Positions 35,549-46,827 are shown, numbered from the stretch's first letter. The stretch is 64,000 nucleotides of DNA from Shewanella basaltis (GCF_023283885.1 NZ_JAKILA010000006.1:1-64000), one strand, 5' to 3'. Translations and numbers: made by a program. Notes: a model not told the origin generated them from the letters alone.

Positions 35549-38371
35549 TTAAGCGAATTCGCGTTGCTCGCCGTCGCCTTCAATATTGGTCACACAACGT
35601 TGACATAATGTTGGGTGAGCCTCGATGGTGCCGACTTCTTCACGGTAATGCCAGCAGCGCTCACACTTTTCAGCTTCGCTTTTATTTACCACTAATTTAA
35701 GTGAGCTTAATTCCGTTTCAATCGCATCATCACCCGCTTGCGATAGATCAGCAACCGCCGCTTTAGAGGTCAATAATACGAAACGAAGTTCGTCACCTAT
35801 TTTGGCTAATTGCGTGGCTAAATCTGCATCAGCAAATAAAGTAACTTCAGCCTCTAATGAACCACCAATACGTTTATCACGACGTGCTTGTTCAAGTACT
35901 TTATTCACTTCGTTACGCACATCTAACAATTTAGCCCAGTAGTCATCACTTAAGTCAGTCTCTAACGTGACAGCTTCTAAACCTTGGTACCATTCTTGGG
36001 TGAAAACATACTTGTCGCGCTTACCCGGAAGTAATTGCCACACTTCGTCTGCAGTAAAGCTTAAAATAGGCGTCATCCAACGAACCATGGCTTCTGCAAT
36101 GTGAAATAATGCAGACTGACAACTACGACGAGCATGCCCTTCTTGTTTCGCGGTATATTGACGATCCTTAATGATATCAAGATAAAAACTGCCTAACTCG
36201 ACTGAACAGAACTGCATCAGTTTTTGAGTCACTTGGTGGAAGTTATATTGATCATACGCGTCAATAATTTCTTTTTGTAAAGCCGCTGCACGACGCACAA
36301 CCCAACGGTCTAGTGCAACCATGTCTTCAGATGCAATCATGTCTGTTTCTGGATTAAAACCATTTAGGTTTGCTAACAAGAAACGAGCGGTATTACGGAT
36401 ACGGCGATAAGCATCGGCACTGCGATTTAAAATTTCATCAGATACGGTCATTTCGCCGCTGTAATCGGTTGCGGCAACCCATAAACGTAAAATGTCTGCA
36501 CCAAGCTTGTTAGTCACCTGCAAAGGCGCGATCACATTACCGACAGACTTTGACATCTTTCGGCCTTTACCATCTACGGTAAAACCGTGGGTTAATACTT
36601 GTTTGTAAGGCGCTTTACCGTTCATCGCAGTCGAAATCATTAGCGACGACATAAACCAACCACGATGCTGATCACTACCTTCAAGATATAAGTCAACGCC
36701 ATGCCCATGAAACTCTGGGCGCGCAGCAACAACTGATGAGAAGGTTGAGCCTGAGTCATACCAAACATCTAATGTGTCTGTGACTTTACGATATTGCTCT
36801 GCTTCGTCGCCGAGTAATTCACTTGCGTCAAGATCCCACCATGCTTGAATGCCTTGCTGCTCAATACGATGAGCAACACGCTCCATCAGTGACACACTGT
36901 CTGGATGTAACTCTTCAGTTTCGCGATGTACAAACAACGTAATTGGTACCCCCCAGGTACGCTGGCGTGAAATACACCAATCAGGGCGGTTTTCTACCAT
37001 TTTTTCAATACGGCTTTGACCCCAATCTGGGATCCACTGAGTTTGTTCAATTTCGCTCAACGCCTGTGAACGTAATCCATGGTTATCCATAGAGATAAAC
37101 CATTGTGGCGTTGCACGGAAAATAATCGGCGTTTTGTGGCGCCAGCAATGTGGATAACTATGGCGATAAGGAACATGGAGCAATAGCGCCTCTTTTTCCT
37201 TTAGCAAATCAACCACACTCGCATTCGCTTTAAATACGTGCTGACCGGCAAAGAATTCTGTATCAGGCTTGTAAACACCATTGTCACCAACAGGGTTTGC
37301 CACTTCTAAACCATACTTTTGACCAACCACAAAGTCGTCTTGACCATGCCCAGGTGCGGTATGCACAATGCCAGTACCGGCATCGGTAGTAACGTGGTCA
37401 CCTAAAATGGCTGGAACATCAAACGCATAAAATGGGTGGTTAAAGCGCATTAATTCAAGCTCTGCACCTTTTACTTCACCTAATATACGATGTGATTCGA
37501 TGCCGTAACGCTCTAGGCAAGACTCAACTAAAACGCGTGCTAAGATAATTGTTTTGCTTTTACCGTCTTGGGTAAATTCAACTAGGCTGTAATCTAACTC
37601 AGGGCTAATTGATAAAGCACGGTTAGCAGGCAGAGTCCATGGTGTGGTGGTCCATATCACCATTGAAACCGGATTGGCGTAATTAGCGACACCAAACTTG
37701 GCGGCAACGGCAGCACTGTCGACAGCAACAAAAGCCACGTCAATGGCTGGTGAGGTTTTATCTTCGTATTCAACTTCTGCTTCTGCTAACGCTGAGCCAC
37801 AGTCGGTACACCAATGCACGGGCTTAACACCCTTATGTAAATGGCCACTGTCGATGACTTTTGCTAGCGAGCGGACAATGTTCGCTTCGGTTGAAAAATC
37901 CATCGTTAAATACGGGTTTTGCCAGTCGCCTAGCACCCCAAGACGAATAAAGTCGTCACGCTGACCTTCAACTTGAGTCGCGGCATATTTACGGCATTCT
38001 TCACGAAATTCTGCCGCAGAGATTTTAATGCCGGGTTTACCCACTTTTTGCTCTACTTTGAGTTCAATCGGTAAACCGTGACAATCCCAACCAGGAATAT
38101 AAGGTGCGTCAAAACCAGACATGGTTTTTGACTTAATAATGATGTCTTTTAAAATTTTGTTTACAGAGTGACCAATATGAATGCTGCCATTTGCGTATGG
38201 AGGGCCATCATGCAAAATGAAAGGTTTACGACCAGTACGGCTATCACGGATCTGTTGGTACAGACCGTCTTCCGTCCAACGGTTTAACATTTCTGGCTCG
38301 CGATTTGCCAAATTACCGCGCATCGGAAACTCTGTTTCCGGCAAATTCAAAGTAAATTTATAGTCGCTCAT
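35549..38371 (-). CDS. ileS: Isoleucyl-tRNA synthetase
   Basis: Class I synthetase charging tRNA-Ile, with an editing domain. 940 residues from the ATG at 38371, which gives the [13 protein letters not shown] opening shared with E. coli; an ATG three codons earlier is possible. HIGH motif in [10 protein letters not shown], editing-domain block [18 protein letters not shown] in [11 protein letters not shown], and a C-terminal zinc finger with CERC and CQRC. Operon with ribF upstream and lspA downstream. Confidence 0.96.
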   Translation of the reverse strand: MSDYKFTLNLPETEFPMRGNLANREPEMLNRWTEDGLYQQIRDSRTGRKPFILHDGPPYANGSIHIGHSVNKILKDIIIKSKTMSGFDAPYIPGWDCHGLPIELKVEQKVGKPGIKISAAEFREECRKYAATQVEGQRDDFIRLGVLGDWQNPYLTMDFSTEANIVRSLAKVIDSGHLHKGVKPVHWCTDCGSALAEAEVEYEDKTSPAIDVAFVAVDSAAVAAKFGVANYANPVSMVIWTTTPWTLPANRALSISPELDYSLVEFTQDGKSKTIILARVLVESCLERYGIESHRILGEVKGAELELMRFNHPFYAFDVPAILGDHVTTDAGTGIVHTAPGHGQDDFVVGQKYGLEVANPVGDNGVYKPDTEFFAGQHVFKANASVVDLLKEKEALLLHVPYRHSYPHCWRHKTPIIFRATPQWFISMDNHGLRSQALSEIEQTQWIPDWGQSRIEKMVENRPDWCISRQRTWGVPITLFVHRETEELHPDSVSLMERVAHRIEQQGIQAWWDLDASELLGDEAEQYRKVTDTLDVWYDSGSTFSSVVAARPEFHGHGVDLYLEGSDQHRGWFMSSLMISTAMNGKAPYKQVLTHGFTVDGKGRKMSKSVGNVIAPLQVTNKLGADILRLWVAATDYSGEMTVSDEILNRSADAYRRIRNTARFLLANLNGFNPETDMIASEDMVALDRWVVRRAAALQKEIIDAYDQYNFHQVTQKLMQFCSVELGSFYLDIIKDRQYTAKQEGHARRSCQSALFHIAEAMVRWMTPILSFTADEVWQLLPGKRDKYVFTQEWYQGLEAVTLETDLSDDYWAKLLDVRNEVNKVLEQARRDKRIGGSLEAEVTLFADADLATQLAKIGDELRFVLLTSKAAVADLSQAGDDAIETELSSLKLVVNKSEAEKCERCWHYREEVGTIEAHPTLCQRCVTNIEGDGEQREFA

Positions 38372-38403
38372 TGATCCCATACCGTTATTAAAGCTGATTT
38401 TTT

Positions 38404-39339
38404 TCAGCTAGCATCGTTGCTAAATAAAGCGCGTGCTTCATTCGCATCATTTAAAATTTGTTTTTTTAGTGCATCCAGTGATTCAAAAGGTTGTTCATCA
38501 CGAATTTTTGCAACTAACTCTACTTCCACTCGTTTTCCGTATAAATCACCGGAAAAGTCAAACAAATGGACTTCTAACCTGCAGGTTTGGCCATTCACTG
38601 TGGGTCTAAACCCCACATTTGCGACACCTTCGTAAACATCGCTGCCATCCCAATATAAACGCACAGCAAAGACGCCGCGCACCGGTACCACATTTCTTTT
38701 TAACGCAATATTGGCAGTAGGAAACCCTATTGTACGTCCAAGTTTTTGCCCATGAGCCACACGGCCACTTAATATAAAAGGGTGCCCTAGCAAACGCCTG
38801 GCTTGCTCTAAGTGCCCCAAAGCAAGCTGCTCTCTAATTGCCGTTGAACTGACTCTAAGCGAACCCACTTTAAAACTCTGTGTACTCACCACGGTAAAAC
38901 CAAACTTTTTGCCCGCCTCAACCAGCATGTTAAAATTACCGGTTCGACCTTTGCCAAAACAAAAGTCGTCGCCCACTACGAGGTATTTAACCCCGAGCTT
39001 TTTAACCAGTAAGTCTTCAATAAAGGCTTCAGCAGGTTGGTTAGCAAAGGCTGCGGTAAAATTAATACACAACAATTGATCGATTTTAAGCTCATCGAGC
39101 AATCTGATTTTATCGCGTAACAAGCTTAAACGGGCTGGCGCATCTGCACCACGAAAACGTTCTTGAGGTTGTGGCTCAAACGTCATGACTGTTGCAGGCA
39201 ATTGAAAATGATGAGCTTTACTCACTAAATTACTAATCACCTGCGCATGACCGCGATGGACACCGTCAAAATTCCCTATGGTTAATACGCAACCATGATG
39301 AGAAGGTAAAATATTGTGTATACCGCGGATTAATTCCAT
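38404..39339 (-). CDS. ribF: Bifunctional riboflavin kinase/FAD synthetase
   Basis: Makes FMN and then FAD. 311 residues from the ATG at 39339, which gives the [10 protein letters not shown] opening; a TTG three codons earlier lacks support. N-terminal adenylyltransferase domain with [12 protein letters not shown], then [11 protein letters not shown]-terminal kinase domain with [10 protein letters not shown] and [15 protein letters not shown]. It lies 32 bp upstream of ileS, as in E. coli. Confidence 0.95.
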   Translation of the reverse strand: MELIRGIHNILPSHHGCVLTIGNFDGVHRGHAQVISNLVSKAHHFQLPATVMTFEPQPQERFRGADAPARLSLLRDKIRLLDELKIDQLLCINFTAAFANQPAEAFIEDLLVKKLGVKYLVVGDDFCFGKGRTGNFNMLVEAGKKFGFTVVSTQSFKVGSLRVSSTAIREQLALGHLEQARRLLGHPFILSGRVAHGQKLGRTIGFPTANIALKRNVVPVRGVFAVRLYWDGSDVYEGVANVGFRPTVNGQTCRLEVHLFDFSGDLYGKRVEVELVAKIRDEQPFESLDALKKQILNDANEARALFSNDAS

Positions 39340-39487
39340 TACGCTCAATAACTGCCAATTCTAAATCGGCAGATTATATACCCAAACCAATGTCAGATGC
39401 GAGTTTCCGCCTCAGTTTATTATGGCTGTTTAAGCGCATTAACCATTGTTTGTATGTTAATTTACTCACGCAACTAAATTTAGCCGA

Positions 39488-41047
39488 CTAGGCCTGGCGC
39501 TTAATCTTCCAGGGACGAACGCCAAGCGCAAGTAAACTGAGTAAATAGACAACGGCCCCACCGACAATAAGCTCAATTAACATCAGCATACGCGCTAACG
39601 AATGCCATTCGTGCCATACACTTATTTGCGGCATAAAGTACCCGATTGCCGTTGTCATCAATGCTGTTGCGATAATCACTTTACCGGTAAAAAACAATGT
39701 TTGACGGGACATTTTATACACGCCGCTAAGATGTAAACCACGATAGAGCAGCCCCGCATTTAATAATGCCGACATAGAGGTGGCAATAGCGAGGCCAACA
39801 TAACCAAAGGGGATCGCAAAAATTAAATTAAACACCATATTACTTACCATGGCGATAATGCCGAATTTTACCGGTGTTTTAGTATCTTGACGTGAATAAT
39901 AGCCTGGCGCTAACACTTTGATCATCATAAAGCTTAATAAGCCACAACCATAGGCAACTAAACTGTATGAAGCCATTTCGACGTCATTGATAGAAAATGC
40001 GCCGCGCATAAACAGCACCATCAACATGGGTTTTGCTAATACAATCAACCCAAGCATTGCTGGCACACCTAACAACATGATGGCTTTAACGCCCCAATCC
40101 ATTGTTTGATTAAAACCGCTACCCTCTGCGTTCACATGTTTTTGCGATAATGCTGGCAAAATAACGGTAGCGATAGCAATACCAAATAGCCCCAGTGGAA
40201 ACTCGAGCAATCTATCAGCGTAATACAACCAACTAATTGAGCCTGTCATTAAAAAGCTGGCAATGAAGGTATCGAACAACAAATTAATTTGAGAAACCGA
40301 CACACCAAACATCGCCGGGATCATCAGCGTCCTGATTTTGACCACCCCTGGGTGATGCCAACCCCAAGAGGGCTTAACCAGCGCTTTTTCACGCATTAAA
40401 AATGGTATTTGAAACAAAAACTGAACCAAACCACCAACAAAGACTCCCCATGCTAAACCGATTTCTGGGTTTTCAAGGGTGTGGGCATACCACATTGCCA
40501 CTGCAATAATAGCCACATTCAAAAATACAGGGGTAAACGCCGACACAGCAAACCGCCCCCGGGTATTTAAAATAGAACCGGCAAGCGCAGTAAAAGTAAT
40601 AAACCAAAGATAAGGAAAGGTAATTTTTAGCATTAACGAGGCTAACTCAAACTTTTCTGCGTTTGGGCCGTCATTTAACCAATCTAAAAACCAACCGCCA
40701 CCAAACAATGCTGCTAATACAGGTGAACAAATCACACCAAATAAGGTAACAACAGAAACAAGTACACCTAATGTTCCTGCAACCTTACCGATTAACTCGC
40801 GGGTTTCCTCTGGGGTCTTTTTTTCTTGATACTCCGTAAGTACAGGTACAAAAGCTTGAGCAAAAGCACCTTCAGCAAATAATCGTCTTAAAAAATTCGG
40901 AATTTTGTTAGCAAAGAAAAATACATCGGCACTGCTACCTGCACCCATTAAGTTGGCAATCACCACGTCACGAACCAAACCTAACACTCGCGAAATCAGC
41001 GTCATAACACTCACAATAAGACCTGATTTAAATAATTTTTTGCTCAA
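39488..41047 (-). CDS. murJ: Lipid II flippase MurJ
   Basis: Flips lipid II across the inner membrane for peptidoglycan synthesis; MVN/MATE-like fold with about 14 membrane helices. 519 residues from a TTG at 41047, chosen because GGGGG lies 4 nt upstream and the protein then opens MSKKLFKSGLIVSVMTLISR, as expected; the longer open frame has an implausible Cys-rich head. RVLGLVRDVVIA and the FAEGAFAQAFVPVL block are intact. It heads the murJ-ribF-ileS-lspA-fkpB-ispH run; 148 bp separate it from ribF. Confidence 0.93.
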   Translation of the reverse strand: MSKKLFKSGLIVSVMTLISRVLGLVRDVVIANLMGAGSSADVFFFANKIPNFLRRLFAEGAFAQAFVPVLTEYQEKKTPEETRELIGKVAGTLGVLVSVVTLFGVICSPVLAALFGGGWFLDWLNDGPNAEKFELASLMLKITFPYLWFITFTALAGSILNTRGRFAVSAFTPVFLNVAIIAVAMWYAHTLENPEIGLAWGVFVGGLVQFLFQIPFLMREKALVKPSWGWHHPGVVKIRTLMIPAMFGVSVSQINLLFDTFIASFLMTGSISWLYYADRLLEFPLGLFGIAIATVILPALSQKHVNAEGSGFNQTMDWGVKAIMLLGVPAMLGLIVLAKPMLMVLFMRGAFSINDVEMASYSLVAYGCGLLSFMMIKVLAPGYYSRQDTKTPVKFGIIAMVSNMVFNLIFAIPFGYVGLAIATSMSALLNAGLLYRGLHLSGVYKMSRQTLFFTGKVIIATALMTTAIGYFMPQISVWHEWHSLARMLMLIELIVGGAVVYLLSLLALGVRPWKIKRQA

Positions 41048-41232
41048 ACAGCCCCCAGACTCTAGGTCATTTATAAGAAAATTAATGGGATTTATACAAA
41101 TATTCGATTCTAGCCCTGTCACACAGACACAAGAACTGGTAGAATTGCGCCACATATTACACGAGTTGGGTTGAAGATAGGCATGCTAGGTTGGATTAAT
41201 TTATCTTTATGATGAATATTCGATCGTAGTCG

Positions 41233-41261
41233 TTGACAAGACGACAAAAAGCAGGCATATT
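41233..41261 (+). promoter_or_regulatory. rpsT promoter
   Basis: Perfect TTGACA (41233-41238), 17-bp spacer, CATATT (41256-41261), then GC-rich CCTCGGCC, the discriminator type of ribosomal promoters. It is 46 bp upstream of the rpsT start. Confidence 0.78.
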
Positions 41262-41306
41262 CCTCGGCCTTTAAAAGTATCAAATCCAGTTTTTAGGAGT
41301 TGCACC

Positions 41307-41573
41307 TTGGCTAATAGCAAGTCTGCAAAGAAGCGCGCGCTTCAGTCTGAAAAGCGTCGTCAGCATAACGCTAGCCGTCGCTCAATGTTACGTACATACG
41401 TTAAAAAAGTTATCGCTGCTATCAAAAGCGGTGACCATAAAGCGGCTACAGAAGCATTCGCTACTGCACAACCAATTGTTGACCGTATGGCGACTAAAGG
41501 CCTTATTCACAAGAATAAAGCTGCTCGTCAAAAGGCACGCTTAAACGCAAGAATCAAAGCACTAGCTGCTTAA
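41307..41573 (+). CDS. rpsT: 30S ribosomal protein S20
   Basis: 88 residues, highly basic, opening [19 protein letters not shown]. The start codon is TTG with AGGAG 7 nt upstream. In E. coli rpsT also starts with UUG, and this weak codon is part of S20 autoregulation, so the feature is conserved. Divergent from murJ as in E. coli relatives. Own promoter and terminator. Confidence 0.97.
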   Translation: MANSKSAKKRALQSEKRRQHNASRRSMLRTYVKKVIAAIKSGDHKAATEAFATAQPIVDRMATKGLIHKNKAARQKARLNARIKALAA

Positions 41574-41597
41574 TCCTTTCGATTTAAGATTTAAAAA

Positions 41598-41619
41598 ACC
41601 GGCTTAGGCCGGTTTTTTT
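41598..41619 (+). terminator. rpsT terminator
   Basis: AACCGGC/GCCGGTT stem with a four-base loop, followed by seven T. Confidence 0.93.
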
Positions 41620-41697
41620 ATCGCTTAAATTCAGTAAATCCTAATCCTTTGATAACATCACAGCGCCAAAACTTTACAGTAAAGCCAATTGAAGTTA

Positions 41698-41960
41698 TAC
41701 CATTGCGCATTAATAAGTGACCACTGTGAATGCGTCCAGCGATTTTTGATTAAGGCGTCGCTATGTAGTCATGGTTGTTCCCTTTCAAATAGCGAGAACG
41801 TAAAGCAAAAGCGGCTGGGGCATTTCTTTTTGGCGAGTTTTAAAAGGGCTTACACTGTGTTGCATGACTTCGAAAGAGAATCACTATTCATTCAGTCATT
41901 CGCCTTGTTTAAGCCCTTTTAAATTCTCGCAAAGAGATCACTTGCTAACGCGCAATGGTA
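41698..41960. mobile_element. MITE-1 copy B, 263 bp, TTA target duplication
   Basis: Same orientation and length as 3527-3789, with about 14 mismatches by eye. Ends TACCATTGCGCATTA and TAACGCGCAATGGTA, flanked by TTA at 41695-41697 and 41961-41963. Confidence 0.9.
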
Positions 41961-41989
41961 TTATCACATTTACAGGCAAGAAAACGCGA

Positions 41990-42020
41990 AACGTCTTAAT
42001 GAACTGTTCATTAAGACGTT
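41990..42020. promoter_or_regulatory. Perfect 14-bp inverted repeat downstream of the ArsR gene
   Basis: AACGTCTTAATGAA, CTG, TTCATTAAGACGTT. It lies 12 bp past the ArsR stop codon. No T-tract follows on either strand, so it is either an RNA-stabilising hairpin or a protein site. Confidence 0.6.
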
Positions 42021-42032
42021 CGTGGGATGATA

Positions 42033-42332
42033 TTAATGGCAATACATATTATTCAGTACTTGGATCAGCTCTTTTACCTTATCACTCTTTAATGAATAAA
42101 AAACAGTTTGCGCTTCTTTTCTAGTACACACTAAATTATCTTTTCGAAGCCATGCTAAATGTTGGGATAACGCCGATTGGCTCAAGCCCAACTTCTTATT
42201 CATTTCTCCGACACACATTTCACCTTCATTAAGAAGATGGCACAAAATAAACAATCTACGTTCATTTGCTAATGCTTTTAGCAACACGACGGCATGATCT
42301 GCTTGCTGCTGCATTTTTTCTATATTCATCAC
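42033..42332 (-). CDS. ArsR family transcriptional regulator
   Basis: 99-residue winged helix repressor: LKALANERRLFILCHLL, then LGLSQSALSQHLAWLRKDNLV and EAQTVFYSL. The sequence is closest to the BigR/SqrR/YgaV type that senses sulfide or persulfide, and cysteines at 31, 40, 69 and 98 could take part; the metal-binding ELCVCDL box is absent. The start is GTG at 42332 or ATG at 42329. It is divergent from an M28 peptidase gene, and no sulfide gene is adjacent, so the ligand is unknown. Confidence 0.85.
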   Translation of the reverse strand: MMNIEKMQQQADHAVVLLKALANERRLFILCHLLNEGEMCVGEMNKKLGLSQSALSQHLAWLRKDNLVCTRKEAQTVFYSLKSDKVKELIQVLNNMYCH

Positions 42333-42462
42333 GAGTATGTTCTCCTAATCTAACCCCGCTCTAATATAGCGTTCCCTTACAAATAGAGTCGGGACATAAA
42401 GCACACTTTTTGGTAGATTGTTGTAAAAAATGAGACTTAGCTAAAATAATCAAAGGAAACTC

Positions 42463-43908
42463 ATGAAACACTATCAAAAGGCCAGCCTCGTCGGTGCCAT
42501 TTTTGTCGCCCTTGTTGGCTGTCAAACTGTGTCACCCATAAAAACAACCTCACCTAAAATGGTCATCAATGACTCAGATGATGCCCAAATTAGTCAACAG
42601 TTAGCTAAGCAAGCGTTATCATCAAGATTAAGCTATGACATTGTTGAATCTCTTACAGTCGAAGTAGGCCCAAGATTAGCCGGCACTGACAAAGACATCG
42701 TTGCAGTAGATTGGGCCATGGAAAAACTTTGGCTCATGGGGTTTGATAAAGTCTATAAAGAATCGGTTCAAGTGCCAGCTTGGTCACGCGGTTCTGCCCA
42801 TGCCAGTATCGTATCTCCTTATGAGCAACCCTTGGTAGTAACTGCATTGGGTGGCAGTATTGGCACTCCGGTTAATGGGATCCAGGCTCCTATCGTTCGT
42901 TTTGAGAGTTTAGAAGAGCTTCAAGCCGCCTCACCAGGACGTATCGAAGGAAAAATCGTCTTTATCGATCACAAAACTGAACGTCATATTAGTGGTAAAG
43001 GTTACGGTGAAACCGTTGGTGGCCGCTCTCGTGGGGCTGTAGCTGCTGCAGAAAAAGGCGCCCTTGCTATTGTTATCCGCTCAATTGGCACCGATCATGA
43101 CAGAATGGCCCATACAGGCATGATGCGTTACGAAGAAGGTATCCCTAAGATCCCCGCCGCGGCCATGTCTAATCCTGATGCCGATTTGATTAATGCTATG
43201 CTTAAGCGTGATCCTAACATTGTGTTGTCATTAAATATGACCTCTGAAAATCAAGGTATTGCGACGTCGTATAATGTTATTGCAGAGGTAACTGGCAGCA
43301 GTAAACCTGATGAAATCGTATTAATTGGTGCACATCTAGATTCTTGGGATGAAGGTACGGGTGCGATTGACGATGGCGCAGGCGTAGCCATTGTTACCAC
43401 TGCAGCTAAGCTGATTTTGGACTTACCACAAAAACCCGCTCGCACAATTAGAGTGGTATTATTTGCAGCCGAAGAAGTTGGCATTGTGGGTGCTAAGGCC
43501 TATGCAGAGCAACATGCTGATGAATTAGATAAACACTATATTGCGGCTGAATCTGATTTTGGTGCAGGTCCTGTGTACAGAATCGATTTTAATGTTAACC
43601 CAGATACTTTTGAACAAGTAAAACAAGAACATTCGGCTATGACATTATTTGGGGTTGAATTGGGTAACAATGAGGCCTCTGGTGGCCCAGACGTGTCAAT
43701 TATGCCAGCTCTTGGTGTACCTGTAGCGTCACTTAATCAAGATGGCACTGACTACTTTGATTATCATCACACACCAAATGATACTTTAGATAAAATCGAT
43801 CCTAAAAAGCTCGCTCAAAGCGCTGCTGCTTATGCGCAATTTGCCTATATGATGGCGCAGTCAGAAATTGATTTAAGGCCCATTAAACAAAAAGAGGCTC
43901 AAGAGTAA
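42463..43908 (+). CDS. M28 family zinc aminopeptidase, lipoprotein
   Basis: 481 residues with a lipoprotein signal: lipobox LVGC, with Cys20 as the lipid site, so it sits in the envelope. A PA-like insert (about 110-230) precedes the M28 domain. The dizinc ligands are seen in IGAHLDSWDEG, AIDDGAG, FAAEEVGIVG, ESDFGAG and FDYHHTPNDT. It probably removes N-terminal residues from peptides. AAAGGA precedes the ATG. Single gene with a strong terminator. Confidence 0.92.
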   Translation: MKHYQKASLVGAIFVALVGCQTVSPIKTTSPKMVINDSDDAQISQQLAKQALSSRLSYDIVESLTVEVGPRLAGTDKDIVAVDWAMEKLWLMGFDKVYKESVQVPAWSRGSAHASIVSPYEQPLVVTALGGSIGTPVNGIQAPIVRFESLEELQAASPGRIEGKIVFIDHKTERHISGKGYGETVGGRSRGAVAAAEKGALAIVIRSIGTDHDRMAHTGMMRYEEGIPKIPAAAMSNPDADLINAMLKRDPNIVLSLNMTSENQGIATSYNVIAEVTGSSKPDEIVLIGAHLDSWDEGTGAIDDGAGVAIVTTAAKLILDLPQKPARTIRVVLFAAEEVGIVGAKAYAEQHADELDKHYIAAESDFGAGPVYRIDFNVNPDTFEQVKQEHSAMTLFGVELGNNEASGGPDVSIMPALGVPVASLNQDGTDYFDYHHTPNDTLDKIDPKKLAQSAAAYAQFAYMMAQSEIDLRPIKQKEAQE

Positions 43909-43920
43909 ATAAACACGACG

Positions 43921-43955
43921 AAAGCCCCTAGCTAACGTTTAACTAGGGGCTTTTT
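43921..43955. terminator. Terminator of the M28 peptidase gene
   Basis: AAAGCCCCTAG (43921-43931) pairs with CTAGGGGCTTT (43943-43953), followed by T. It can also serve yaaA from the other side. Confidence 0.9.
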
Positions 43956-44085
43956 ATTGCCTATCTAATCTCTGGATAAAAGATAACTTGATTATGATAA
44001 ACAGTGTTCATTCAACACTGAGAAACACAAACTATTTGCAAGGCATTTATCATCTGGAATTCAGGTAATCAAATACCAACGTTGG

Positions 44086-44862
44086 CTAGTGTTGTTCGTC
44101 GCGTAAAAATACCGGTTCAGTTGGCGTCGACTGCTCTTGGCTGTAGTAGTAACCCTCAAGATCAAACTGAGTCAGTTGTTCTATGCTTTTAGGTTGGGTG
44201 TCAACAATATAACGCGCCATTAATCCACGCGCTTTTTTGGCATAAAAACTAATGACTTTATACTGGCCCTTCTTGCAGTCTTTAAATACTGGTGTAATTA
44301 ACTGCCCAGCCAATTGATTAACCTTAACCGACTTGAAGTATTCATTGGATGCAAGATTGACAACAATATCGTCGCCCTGCTCTTTTAACGCTTTATTCAC
44401 TTCTTCGGTAATGGTTTCCCCCCAAAAAGCATAGAGATTGCTGCCTTTAGGGTTAGCTAACTTAGTCCCCATCTCTAAACGATATGGCTGAATTAAATCA
44501 AGCGGTTTAAGTAAACCGTATAAGCCAGACAATATCCGTAAGTGCTTTTGGCTAGCGTCAACTTGCGACTGAGATAAGCTATCTGCATCAAATCCTGTGT
44601 ATACATCGCCTCTAAATGCAAAAATAGCTTGCTTAGCATTATCAAGAGTAAATGGAGGCTGCCAGTCTGCAAATCGTGCCGCGTTTAATCCAGCAATGTT
44701 ATCACTCACTTTCATCAAGCTGGCAATGTCCATTGGCGTTAGTTCTCGGCACACGTCAATTAACGCCTGGCTTTGTTTCAGTAATGGGGCTTGAGTAAAG
44801 GTATTAGTGATTGGAGGATTGTCGAAATCCAATGTTTTTGCAGGTGATATTAAAACCAGCAT
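44086..44862 (-). CDS. yaaA: YaaA family peroxide stress protein
   Basis: 258 residues, opening [14 protein letters not shown]. The E. coli homologue limits free iron and oxidative damage under peroxide stress and belongs to the DUF328/UPF0246 family, which adopts a DNA-binding fold. The [11 protein letters not shown] and [14 protein letters not shown] blocks are clear. GGAG precedes the ATG. In E. coli yaaA lies near thr and next to the AGCS gene yaaJ; here too an AGCS gene is adjacent and thr is 10 kb away. Confidence 0.94.
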   Translation of the reverse strand: MLVLISPAKTLDFDNPPITNTFTQAPLLKQSQALIDVCRELTPMDIASLMKVSDNIAGLNAARFADWQPPFTLDNAKQAIFAFRGDVYTGFDADSLSQSQVDASQKHLRILSGLYGLLKPLDLIQPYRLEMGTKLANPKGSNLYAFWGETITEEVNKALKEQGDDIVVNLASNEYFKSVKVNQLAGQLITPVFKDCKKGQYKVISFYAKKARGLMARYIVDTQPKSIEQLTQFDLEGYYYSQEQSTPTEPVFLRDEQH

Positions 44863-44910
44863 AAGTGCACTCCAAATAAAATCATGGCGTTATAATACTG
44901 AACTGACATA

Positions 44911-44941
44911 AAAAAACCATGCTGAAATAGCATGGTTTTTT
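44911..44941 (-). terminator. Terminator of the AGCS symporter gene
   Basis: AAAAAACCATGCT/AGCATGGTTTTTT, 13-bp arms and a 5-base loop, with both tracts in the stem. It separates the symporter gene from yaaA. Confidence 0.93.
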
Positions 44942-44963
44942 CGATTACCTTAACCTACAAATA

Positions 44964-46406
44964 TTATTTGTTGACAGGTTCGGTAGAGTTAGGCCAAATT
45001 TTTTCTTCTAATTGATCGGCCAATTCTGGAAACTTACTGGTATCAAACTTAGGATCAATACCCGCATCAACTTGCTCTCGATAATCATTAATCACTCGTA
45101 TCGCCAAGCCAGATAATAAGACCAGTGCAACTAAGTTGACAATTGCCATTAACCCCATCGACACATCCGCTAAGTCCCACACTAAACTGATTTTTGCCAG
45201 TGAGCCAAACATCACCATACCTAAAACCACTAAACGAAAAATCGGTAATGCTTTTTTGCTGTTACCAGACAAGAACATCACATTGGTTTCAGCATAGGAG
45301 TAGTTAGCAATAATCGAAGTAAAACAAAATAGTAATATCGCAAACGCAATAAATGCCCCACCCCAATCACCGACATGACTGGTTAATGCACTAATGGTTT
45401 TAGCAATTCCGTCAGATCCCGCTGCAGCATCACCAGATAATAAAATAATTGCCGCTGTTGCAGTACATATCACAATCGTGTCGACAAACACGCCCATCAT
45501 TTGCACAAACCCTTGAGAGGCTGGATGGTTAGGATTTGGCGATGCACTCGCCGCCACGTTTGCCGCACTACCCATACCGGCTTCGTTTGAAAATAAGCCT
45601 CGCGCAATACCCGCTTGCATTGCCTGAGCAACACTGTATGCAACACCACCAGCTGCGGCTTCTTGCCAACCAAATGCGCTGTTAATGACCAACATAAATA
45701 CGTCAGGTAACTTTTCAAGATTCATTGCAACCACAACAAAAGCGATAGTAATGTAGGCAATCGCCATCACAGGTACAATTAATTCTGAGGCTTTAGCAAC
45801 TTTCTTTAAACCACCGACAATGACAAATGCACTGCATATCACAATACCAATGCCGACGTAGATAGGTTCAAAACCAAATACTTGTGTCATTGCACCGGTA
45901 ATAGTATTGGCTTGCACAGCATTAAAAACTAACCCAAATGCCAAGATGAGGAAAAATGAGAATAATATCCCCATCCACCGTTGCCCTAAGCCTTTTTCCA
46001 TATAATAAGCTGGGCCACCACGGTATTGGCCATCGCCGTCTTTAACTTTATAAACCTGTGCTAATGTTGACTCAATCATGGCGGTTGCCATACCTAATAC
46101 AGCAATAGCCCACATCCAAAATACGGCCCCTGGCCCTGCGGTACCTATGGCTACTGCCACACCAGCCATATTACCCGCGCCTACACGGGCGGCCATACTG
46201 GTACAAAAAACCTGAAATGATGATAAACCATGCTTACCAGGACGACGACTAATTGCTAGCACCTTAATACCGTGCACAAAGTGAGTAAGCTGGATAAAGC
46301 CAAGACGAATAGTAAAAAATAGACCCGCGCCCACCAGGCCATAAACCAACAATTTGCCCCAAAGCAAACTGTTCATGAAATTAACAATCGTTTCTAACAT
46401 TGCCAT
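44964..46406 (-). CDS. Sodium:alanine/glycine symporter (AGCS family)
   Basis: 480 residues, about 11 membrane helices, in the inner membrane. The family signature lies in RVGAGNMAGVAVAIGTAGPG, with FSNEAGMGSAANVAA further on. It imports alanine or glycine with sodium; the exact substrate cannot be told. Two starts are possible (46406, 46400), with GAGGA upstream. Similar to E. coli yaaJ and adjacent to yaaA, as there. Confidence 0.92.
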   Translation of the reverse strand: MAMLETIVNFMNSLLWGKLLVYGLVGAGLFFTIRLGFIQLTHFVHGIKVLAISRRPGKHGLSSFQVFCTSMAARVGAGNMAGVAVAIGTAGPGAVFWMWAIAVLGMATAMIESTLAQVYKVKDGDGQYRGGPAYYMEKGLGQRWMGILFSFFLILAFGLVFNAVQANTITGAMTQVFGFEPIYVGIGIVICSAFVIVGGLKKVAKASELIVPVMAIAYITIAFVVVAMNLEKLPDVFMLVINSAFGWQEAAAGGVAYSVAQAMQAGIARGLFSNEAGMGSAANVAASASPNPNHPASQGFVQMMGVFVDTIVICTATAAIILLSGDAAAGSDGIAKTISALTSHVGDWGGAFIAFAILLFCFTSIIANYSYAETNVMFLSGNSKKALPIFRLVVLGMVMFGSLAKISLVWDLADVSMGLMAIVNLVALVLLSGLAIRVINDYREQVDAGIDPKFDTSKFPELADQLEEKIWPNSTEPVNK

Positions 46407-46827
46407 ATTGTTCTATCTTCCTCGTTATAAGGTTATTTTTTTATATCAGGCATTACCCGATTTTATTTGCATCAAAACAGACTGAGCACGTCACTGTGCA
46501 AACTGCTTTCAAGATTACCGAAGTGAATTAGTCATTATAAAAGCTAAAGTGTGCATATTCATAGGGATAGTTTTGTGAGGCCTTTGAATGCAAAGAAGAT
46601 GTTACCTACCAGATATTTTTCTGAAGTAAATGACACGTTCAGATAACACAATTAAAACAAAAATTGACAAGTGACTTCCATCACACTTTATCACTTCTAT
46701 TATTAATGCTCTATTCATAAAACGCCGTTAAATCGTTACTTAATTTCAAGTAATTAGCGCGATAACAGCCCAAAGTGCGATCTCACATCACTTTCATTAC
46801 TCAAAAGTTAGATAAAGGCCACATTAT
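46407..46827. other. Divergent intergenic region, AGCS gene and phosphoketolase gene
   Basis: No coding region. It contains GTGACTTCCATCAC (46671-46684), which keeps the CRP core GTGA-N6-TCAC, so a CRP site is possible. I find no repeat family here. The promoters of both genes must lie in this stretch. Confidence 0.45.

Noticed and set aside
41689..42124. Open frames across MITE-1 copy B
   Set aside because: They lie within a repeat whose other copy has different frames; nothing resembles a transposase.
46671..46684. CRP site upstream of phosphoketolase as a firm call
   Set aside because: Only the core GTGA-N6-TCAC matches, and it lies about 215 bp from the start codon; noted in the region entry but not claimed as a site.
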